This document shows positions 1 through 4,390 of a stretch of DNA of 16,071 nt, piece after piece. The stretch spans positions 1 to 16,071 of the forward strand of contig JAAZAW010000309.1 of NCBI GenBank assembly GCA_012514125.1, written 5' to 3'. The stretch comes from Phycisphaerae bacterium. Its GTDB lineage: Bacteria; Planctomycetota; Phycisphaerae; JAAYCJ01. Positions within the stretch are counted from its first letter, which is position 1; each line of letters begins with the position of its first letter. The notes beneath the pieces were generated by a model. The model worked only from the letters and a program-made list of their open reading frames with translations, was not told the origin of the DNA and did no database searches. Position numbers and translations under genes: made by a program.

Positions 1-62
1 GGCGATGATTCGACGAAAACGCAGATAACAAAAATTGACAAAACGCAACAGAAAAGCCCAGC

Positions 63-94
63 ACGGTGGATTTTCATTTCTGAAAATCCACCGT
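63..94. terminator. Perfect 14-bp hairpin, likely bidirectional terminator
   Basis: The arms at 63-76 and 81-94 are exact reverse complements (14 bp, ACGGTGGATTTTCA) around a TTTC loop. On the plus strand a T-rich stretch (TTCATTTATTC) follows. On the minus strand it lies about 145 bases past the stop of the CobS-like gene. It probably ends transcripts from one or both sides, although neither flank has a classic uninterrupted T tract. Confidence 0.6.
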
Positions 95-177
95 TTCATT
101 TATTCGCCGACAACGGTCAATTTTCACCGCCGAACCTTCTGCCGCAAAATCTTTCTCCCGTGACATTCGCCCATATC

Positions 178-233
178 AACTTCAAACTTCAAACTTCAAA
201 CTTCTAACTTTTAACTTTTAACTTCCAACTTCC
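178..233. repeat. Heptamer tandem repeat (AACTTYN)x8
   Basis: Eight consecutive 7-bp units can be read: three AACTTCA, one AACTTCT, two AACTTTT and two AACTTCC. Read on the minus strand this is GAAGTTN-type sequence lying directly after the stop codon of the CobS-like gene. Shorter versions recur at 1703-1716, 3363-3369, 6911-6931 and about 8100-8116, so this looks like one copy of a dispersed simple-repeat family. Confidence 0.85.
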
Positions 234-238
234 CCCCT

Positions 239-1087
239 CTACATATAACTATTAATAATGAGGTATCCAAACAGCACCAGCACCTCCGCCAACTCCGAGC
301 ACGCAAACATACTATGCTGATCATGCCCTTTCAACCGCCACGCCAGCAGCATCGACGTGGTGTAGACGATCGCGAAGATCACCAGCGCCACCAGCAGCCC
401 CATCGCATGATTCCGCCACGATGAATAATAAATCGATGTGACAAAAAACGTAAAAACCAAGTTTCCCACCAGCGTGCGAATCGTCATCTTCCGCCGCAAC
501 GTCCGATCCGCAGGGTCCGCCTGCGAATTCGTCGGACCCGTCGCCAGAGCAATCAAATACGCCGCCTTACCCCAAAGCCCATATAAAATCAAAACCCGAT
601 ACAACGTCTTGGGAGGATACAAAAAATTAAAATACGCCCGCCACCCCGTCGGACTCCACGGCGTCGGATATGGCATCGCCAGCAGCGATGTAAATTTGAT
701 CAGCACTACCAGAAAAACCGCCAGCGTCCCCGGCAGCCCGACCTTCGCGATCTTTCCGCCCGAAGCATCGCCCGCGTCGTGCCCCACCAGCCGATCCACC
801 GTCACCCCAAACCCCAACAACTGCCGAAATCCGAAAATCGCGCTCATCACCAACACCAGCACAATCGGAATCAGCCGCAGACGATTATACTCGCTAAAAT
901 AAAGCTCACCAAAAATCTTCCACCCAGCCGCGAACACAATCGACAACCCGATCCCGTAAACCACCCCCCAAATCGTCAAATACCACAGCGAAAGTTTCGA
1001 CTGCTTTTCTTCCGACACCCCCGAAGGCGATATCCAGAAATTCATCGCAAGCCAAAACCGGCCTATCCACCCCGCGACGCGTCTCAT
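239..1087 (-). CDS. CobS-like integral membrane protein (divergent)
   Basis: A 282-residue polytopic membrane protein with about six hydrophobic segments (roughly residues 33-58, 71-90, 117-137, 162-182, 205-222 and 228-250) and a further hydrophobic C-terminus. It resembles adenosylcobinamide-GDP ribazoletransferase (CobS), the membrane enzyme of the last steps of cobalamin assembly. After the second segment is an acidic and glycine patch (D98, D104, D107, then SGGK), followed by a KVGLPGTLAVFLVVLIKF stretch like the CobS segment after its metal-binding motif. Near the C-terminus, KGHDQHSMFACSELAEVLVL resembles the CobS GGxTGDxxGAxxELxE element. The acidic motif is not canonical, so activity is uncertain. 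The start overlaps the stop of the upstream DUF2617-like gene by ATGA, which implies translational coupling. No other cobalamin gene is in view. It could instead be an uncharacterised relative with another lipid-linked role. Confidence 0.5.
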   Translation of the reverse strand: MRRVAGWIGRFWLAMNFWISPSGVSEEKQSKLSLWYLTIWGVVYGIGLSIVFAAGWKIFGELYFSEYNRLRLIPIVLVLVMSAIFGFRQLLGFGVTVDRLVGHDAGDASGGKIAKVGLPGTLAVFLVVLIKFTSLLAMPYPTPWSPTGWRAYFNFLYPPKTLYRVLILYGLWGKAAYLIALATGPTNSQADPADRTLRRKMTIRTLVGNLVFTFFVTSIYYSSWRNHAMGLLVALVIFAIVYTTSMLLAWRLKGHDQHSMFACSELAEVLVLFGYLIINSYM

Positions 1088-1686
1088 GGCTTGGCCCCAC
1101 CCCGCGGACCATCCGCAATCGGACGATACCCTTCACAAATCGGCTCAAGCGAAAAAACCGACTGCGTCCGCAGCATCACCCGACGATCGGGAAACGCATG
1201 ATACGCAAAAACGTCCAGCTCGCTTGCCCGACGCTCATAATCGATAAAACCGAACGGCGCCAAGTGCCCCTCCGCCGCCCAGTGTTCATATTCCATAAAA
1301 AGCCCTCGATTGCGGGCAAATTTCTTCATATCGTCATACACGCTCGTAAAAACCGCCTCGGACATATGTTCCGCCTGAGAATTGACCATATAATAAATCC
1401 GATTCTCATAGCACACCTGATAGTCCACCGCTCTGCCAAGCTCTAATTCCTCCAAAAGACCCTTCTCCGGCAGCAATTCCCGCTGACACGTCAGTAATTC
1501 CGAAATGCTGTGCTCCTGACGATAAAAACTGACCAGATGCCCCGATCCCATAAGCCAAAGCTGAGCCTGATATCCTTCCATCTCGATCCGCTTTTCCAGA
1601 AAAATCGTAAAAAGTTCCGGATGCAAGGGCCTCCGATACACAAAAAGTCTCATCTTATCCAAATCCGGTACATCACATTCCATCAT
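1084..1686 (-). CDS. DUF2617-like protein
   Basis: A 200-residue soluble protein with no membrane segment or signal peptide. The N-terminal RRPLHPELF, the central GHLVSFYR and the C-terminal AYHAFPDRRVMLRTQS are what I recall of DUF2617 proteins, whose members end in a histidine/FP/RTQS block. The function of that family is unknown to me. Translation starts at one of two adjacent ATG codons (1686 or 1683). Only a purine-rich AAGAAAG stretch serves as ribosome binding site. The gene begins 32 bases after the CPBP protease stop and ends inside the start of the CobS-like gene (ATGA), so it is the middle gene of a three-gene unit. Part of the preceding spacer is heptamer-repeat sequence. Confidence 0.55.
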   Translation of the reverse strand: MMECDVPDLDKMRLFVYRRPLHPELFTIFLEKRIEMEGYQAQLWLMGSGHLVSFYRQEHSISELLTCQRELLPEKGLLEELELGRAVDYQVCYENRIYYMVNSQAEHMSEAVFTSVYDDMKKFARNRGLFMEYEHWAAEGHLAPFGFIDYERRASELDVFAYHAFPDRRVMLRTQSVFSLEPICEGYRPIADGPRGGAKP

Positions 1687-1718
1687 TCAAATTTCTTTCT
1701 TCAACTTCCAACTTTTTT

Positions 1719-2513
1719 TCAACCACTTCCCTGCAAATGCTTCAAAATCGTCGCGATGACATTATACATAATATGGCATCCCACCGTGATACCAAATCCC
1801 CGCAGAATAAACGCCCCCGCCAGATACCCCCCTGCCATCGTGCGAAATACAAACGTGTTCCACTCGAATTTCTCATCGCCCAGATAATGATACAAACTGA
1901 AAATCACCGCCGAACTCAAGACAATCGTAAAAATCGCAGGCCCTTCACTGATTTTAAATACATCGATCAGCAAAATATTGAGCAGAATAATCAGAATCAG
2001 CCGAAACAAAAGCTCCTCATAAAGCCCCGCGCTGACGCTCAGCAGCAACTCGCTAAGCCACACCGGGCTAGCCCTCCCATCGACCGCCGCCATAATCACC
2101 TGCTTGTTCGCTACATGACTCAAAACCAGCAACGGAATCGCCAACAGAAAACTCTCGATCCACATCCCCCCGATCGTCTGCCCGCTGAACTTCCAGTTAT
2201 CACCGCTCGCCACCTGCCACGCCAGCAAAATCAACACGATCGCCAAACCCGGCAAATAATATCCCGACGCGCCGAAAAGCGCCAAAAAACGCTCGAACAT
2301 TTCAACCGCAATCACCTTGCCCGTCTCTGGCTCCGAGGCGCTGTACGAAATATAAAATATCCCTAGCTCGTACAATAAAATAAACGGCAACAGAAACATC
2401 AGACACGTTACAGGCCGATGAACATCATCCATATACCCCGGAATTCCAACCATCGGACCCGTCCCGGCGTATCGTTTGCCCTTACTCGTTTTTTTCGACT
2501 TTAATTTCCCCAT
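1719..2513 (-). CDS. CPBP-family intramembrane metalloprotease
   Basis: A 264-residue membrane protein of the CPBP (CAAX protease and bacteriocin-processing, or Abi) family. These are intramembrane proteases related to eukaryotic Rce1. All three catalytic motifs are visible: EELLFR at 166-171 (EExxxR), FSLYH at 205-209 (FxxxH) and HIMYN at 247-251 (HxxxN). The N-terminus is basic (KLKSKKTSKGKR) and the first hydrophobic segment starts near residue 36. The reading frame stays open upstream to 2891, but that part lies antisense to the divergent glycosylase gene and has no membrane character. I therefore start at the ATG at 2513, just outside that gene. This is the first gene of the unit with the DUF2617-like and CobS-like genes. 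The substrate is unknown; bacterial members act in bacteriocin immunity, peptide processing or prenyl-protein-like processing. Confidence 0.85.
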   Translation of the reverse strand: MGKLKSKKTSKGKRYAGTGPMVGIPGYMDDVHRPVTCLMFLLPFILLYELGIFYISYSASEPETGKVIAVEMFERFLALFGASGYYLPGLAIVLILLAWQVASGDNWKFSGQTIGGMWIESFLLAIPLLVLSHVANKQVIMAAVDGRASPVWLSELLLSVSAGLYEELLFRLILIILLNILLIDVFKISEGPAIFTIVLSSAVIFSLYHYLGDEKFEWNTFVFRTMAGGYLAGAFILRGFGITVGCHIMYNVIATILKHLQGSG

Positions 2514-2570
2514 AATTAACGCTACATTATCAAGTCCAGGCTTGTTTAACAAGACATCAGGAAAATTAAA
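2514..2570. promoter_or_regulatory. Divergent promoter region with inverted repeat
   Basis: This 57-bp spacer must drive both the CPBP unit (minus) and the glycosylase (plus). It contains the palindrome CTTGTTTAACAAG (2541-2553), and the half-site pattern CAAG-N6-CTTG-N5-CAAG runs over 2531-2553. On the minus strand a GATAAT box (2531-2526) lies 16 bp from CTTGTT (2553-2548), a weak sigma70-like pair that would place the palindrome over the -35. The glycosylase has a CAGGA-type ribosome binding site at about 2558-2562. A shared operator is inferred only from the symmetry. Confidence 0.4.
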
Positions 2571-3248
2571 ATGAAAACGACAACTCAAAAACTCATGGAA
2601 CTCTATAACGCCATGCACCGCTTCTTCGGACCCCAAGCCTGGTGGCCCGGCGACGGCCCACTCGAAGTCATGATCGGCGCCGTGCTGACACAAAACACCA
2701 ACTGGAAAAATGTCGAACGCGCCATCGACAACCTGCGAAAAAAAAACCTCATCGATATCGAAAAACTGGTCCAACTCGATACGAACGAACTCGCCGAACT
2801 CATCAGACCCGCAGGCTATTTTTCCGTCAAAGCCAAACGCCTCAAAAATCTCATCCACTTCATCCACGAAAACTACGGCGGCGACCTTCAACGTTTCTTC
2901 GAATTGTCGGTCACTCAGCTTCGAGAAGAATTACTTAGCGTCAACGGCATAGGCTACGAAACAGCCGACGACATCATCTTATACGCGGCATGCAAACCCG
3001 CCTTCGTAGTGGACACCTACACCTACCGAATCATGCTCCGGCATCTGCTCATCAGTCAGGACGACGACTACATGGCCATCAAGGCACTGTTCGAAGATAA
3101 CCTGCCGGCGGACGTCGAATTATTTAATGAATATCACGCCCTGCTGGTGGCTGTTGGGAAAAATTATTGCAAGAAAACCAATCCGTTGTGCGAAAAATGC
3201 CCATTAAACCCCTACGAACACGACCCCAATCTACCGGAATATCTATAA
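2571..3248 (+). CDS. HhH-GPD DNA glycosylase (endonuclease III superfamily, MagIII-like)
   Basis: A 225-residue base-excision repair protein of the endonuclease III fold. The helix-hairpin-helix is at about 121-140 (NGIGYETADDIILYA) and the catalytic aspartate is D148 in VVDTYTYR. The lysine that gives endonuclease III its lyase activity is replaced by E130. This points to a monofunctional glycosylase and resembles 3-methyladenine glycosylase III (MagIII) of Helicobacter. The C-terminus starts like an Fe4S4 loop (C200-x6-C207-x2-C210), but the fourth cysteine, expected at 216, is absent; that position is E216, followed by H217. The cluster may be lost or ligated differently. The N-terminal helices and the LTQNTNWKNVERA motif (39-51) are intact and the length is normal. 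The gene is divergent from the CPBP unit and ends in its own terminator. The substrate (alkylated purine or oxidised pyrimidine) cannot be decided from sequence alone. Confidence 0.85.
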   Translation: MKTTTQKLMELYNAMHRFFGPQAWWPGDGPLEVMIGAVLTQNTNWKNVERAIDNLRKKNLIDIEKLVQLDTNELAELIRPAGYFSVKAKRLKNLIHFIHENYGGDLQRFFELSVTQLREELLSVNGIGYETADDIILYAACKPAFVVDTYTYRIMLRHLLISQDDDYMAIKALFEDNLPADVELFNEYHALLVAVGKNYCKKTNPLCEKCPLNPYEHDPNLPEYL

Positions 3249-3286
3249 AAAAAGCCTCAGTCGTTATAACTGAAGCTTTTTATAGA
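3242..3286 (+). terminator. Rho-independent terminator of the glycosylase gene
   Basis: AAAAAGCCTCAGT (about 3250-3262) pairs with ACTGAAGCTTTTT (about 3269-3281) with one mismatch around the loop CGTTAT. The pairing can be extended outward through TCTATA/TATAGA, which includes the stop codon of the gene. A T run closes the 3' arm. The A-rich 5' side would also work as a terminator for minus-strand transcripts coming from rpmA. Confidence 0.8.
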
Positions 3287-3308
3287 TAAATTTAATAAAT
3301 TACGCTAA

Positions 3309-3360
3309 AAATTACACCTTTACGTAATTTCCAGCAGAAAGTTACACATTCATGTAATTT
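3309..3360. repeat. Two direct copies of a 22-bp hairpin-forming unit
   Basis: Units at 3309-3330 and 3339-3360 match at 18 of 22 positions. Each is an inverted repeat: AAATTAC-N8-GTAATTT in the first and AAGTTAC-N8-GTAATTT in the second. The period is 30 bp. A further AAATTACG just upstream (about 3298-3305) gives an extra half-site. They lie between the stop codons of two convergent genes and could act as weak rpmA terminators on the minus strand (one is followed by TTTTT) or as protein-binding sites. Confidence 0.7.
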
Positions 3361-3392
3361 TCAACTTCCAAAACCCGTTTTATTCATAATAT

Positions 3393-3647
3393 TTACGAAC
3401 TGACAGCTTCCAGCGGTACAACGCTGACCTTTCGTCCCGTAAACTGCACCACGCCCTCGACCAGCGAAAATAAGGTGTCATCGCGTCCTCGTTGAACATT
3501 CAAGCCGGCCTGGAACGGAGTGCCGCACTGCCGAACGATGATAGACCCTGCTTTAGCAAGCTGACCGCCGTAAACTTTAACGCCGCGATATTGCGGATTG
3601 CTGTCGCGACCATTCTTAGTCGAACCTTGTCCTTTTTTATGTGCCAT
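3393..3647 (-). CDS. rpmA: 50S ribosomal protein L27
   Basis: An 84-residue protein beginning MAHKKGQGSTKNGRDSNPQ, the standard bacterial L27 start. L27 sits near the peptidyl-transferase centre of the 50S subunit and its N-terminal tail reaches the active site. There is no cleavable N-terminal extension of the Firmicutes type. The central QRGRDDTLFSLVEGVVQF block and the total length fit the family. A strong GAGGAG ribosome binding site (3662-3657) precedes the ATG, and a near-consensus promoter lies about 45 bases further up. The usual rplU (L21) neighbour is missing: 743 bp of non-coding DNA lies upstream, and no obg is seen downstream, where the neighbouring gene is convergent. The gene is therefore probably monocistronic. 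Confidence 0.97.
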   Translation of the reverse strand: MAHKKGQGSTKNGRDSNPQYRGVKVYGGQLAKAGSIIVRQCGTPFQAGLNVQRGRDDTLFSLVEGVVQFTGRKVSVVPLEAVSS

Positions 3648-3689
3648 GACGAAAAACTCCTCAATATTTACTCTTAATTTGAATAGGGC

Positions 3690-3718
3690 ATTTTATACAA
3701 ATCGACGAGCGGTGTCAA
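3690..3718 (-). promoter_or_regulatory. rpmA promoter
   Basis: On the minus strand TTGACA (3718-3713) is separated by 17 bp from TAAAAT (3695-3690), an almost perfect sigma70-type promoter. Transcription would start near 3683, about 20 bases before the GAGGAG site. The -35 hexamer is one arm of an inverted repeat, TGTCAA...TTGACA, spanning 3713-3731, which could be an operator. Confidence 0.75.
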
Positions 3719-3830
3719 CCAGGGTTTGACAGGAAATAAAGATTTTGAAAAAAATTGAACCTTTTTCATAGTCACCTCTCTCCTCCCCGTAGCACCATCA
3801 TCCGAAAAACTCAAAATATCTCCTAAAAAT

Positions 3831-3865
3831 TTGCATTCCACAAAAAAATATGTTATACTTATAAT
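3831..3865 (+). promoter_or_regulatory. Forward promoter with no clear gene
   Basis: TTGCAT (3831-3836), a 17-bp spacer and TATACT (3854-3859) form a good sigma70-type promoter. A second TATAAT overlaps at 3860-3865. The predicted start is near 3866-3872. It faces gyrA but lies about 520 bp from its start codon, so it would make a long gyrA leader or a separate small RNA. Confidence 0.6.
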
Positions 3866-4078
3866 GAGGAAGTATATAAATCTTCCCCCAGCCGCCCCAT
3901 TCCGGCTGATCCTTCAAAACACAAGACTTTTCCGCCCCTCTTTCCCGAAAGCCATCTCATGCCCCCTGACAAAAAACGTGATGACAATCCGATTTCATCC
4001 ACCATCTTTCCCCATTTTCCCCTCGGCCACAGGCCGATCTTCCCAAAGCCAAAAGCCCAGAGCCTGTTTTCCCCCTCC

Positions 4079-4167
4079 ATTTTGTACAAAATGTATTTCC
4101 CCCTGGCACCCCAAAAAACCACGATTTTTTCCTCCGCAAACATCCGGATTTTGTACAAAATGTACAA
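4079..4167. repeat. Two copies of TTTTGTACAAAA palindrome
   Basis: The 14-bp perfect palindrome ATTTTGTACAAAAT occurs at 4079-4092 and 4148-4161. Both copies are followed by GTA, so the identical stretch is 17 bp with a 69-bp period. The second copy continues into another GTACAA (4162-4167), adding a half-site. This looks like a pair of dimer-binding operator sites or a dispersed genomic repeat upstream of gyrA. Confidence 0.65.
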
Positions 4168-4326
4168 TCACCTCACCCGCCAAAGGAGAAAATATCGGAT
4201 CAAAAATCGTCGATTCGGATTTCTTGGGCCTTGCCGGAAAATGATGAAAAAACCAAACGCCAGTGTTTGTAACCGACATAATTTGTGAGGGAAAGGGGTT
4301 TGGTTGTGGCGATGAGGGGATGGGTG

Positions 4327-4335
4327 TGATATAAT
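4327..4335 (+). promoter_or_regulatory. gyrA promoter, extended -10
   Basis: TGATATAAT at 4327-4335 is a consensus extended -10 element (TGnTATAAT). A poor -35 (TTGTGG at 4304-4309, spacing 20) is expected for this promoter type. Transcription would start near 4342, leaving a leader of about 50 bases with an AGAGG ribosome binding site at about 4375-4379. Confidence 0.7.
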
Positions 4336-4390
4336 AATAAGATTAAGTTTTTTCCAGGAAGTGAAGCAACGAACAGAGGTCTAAACAGAT

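Larger units (their letters stand above)
1..238. other. Left-edge intergenic region
   Basis: I see no convincing gene here. It holds a perfect hairpin (63-94) and a heptamer tandem array (178-233), both listed separately. One forward frame is open from base 1 to about 207, but it runs through both repeats and translates to low-complexity sequence, so I do not call it. Another frame reaches a TAA at 26-28 after a basic stretch (MIRRKRR) and could be the last codons of a gene lying to the left, which would make the hairpin its terminator. That is a guess. Confidence 0.5.
3719..4390. other. Long gene-poor region between rpmA and gyrA
   Basis: No frame on either strand has the look of a protein. 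The open stretches are proline- and arginine-rich and lack good ribosome binding sites. What can be seen is: a strong forward promoter at 3831-3859; a small hairpin (GGAAG/CTTCC) just after its start point; a pyrimidine-rich tract with a 6-bp TCGGCC/GGCCGA stem near 4023-4037; two copies of an ATTTTGTACAAAAT palindrome (4079-4092 and 4148-4161); and the gyrA promoter. One forward frame starting at 3864 reads each palindrome as FCTKC, giving two CxxC pairs, but I regard this as accidental. Confidence 0.6.

Noticed and set aside
2514..2891. N-terminal extension of the CPBP protease frame into the glycosylase gene
   Set aside because: It is the antisense of a well-supported gene, lacks membrane character, and a suitable ATG exists at 2513.
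3859..4167. Minus-strand frame of about 100 residues in the same gap
   Set aside because: Rich in Gly, Arg and Trp as expected for the complement of a pyrimidine-rich tract; no start signal and no recognisable motif.
3864..4244. Possible leaderless protein with two FCTKC (CxxC) motifs between rpmA and gyrA
   Set aside because: The two CxxC pairs come from the repeated palindrome itself, the rest is proline-rich with no domain character, and there is no ribosome binding site. DNA-level repeats explain it better.
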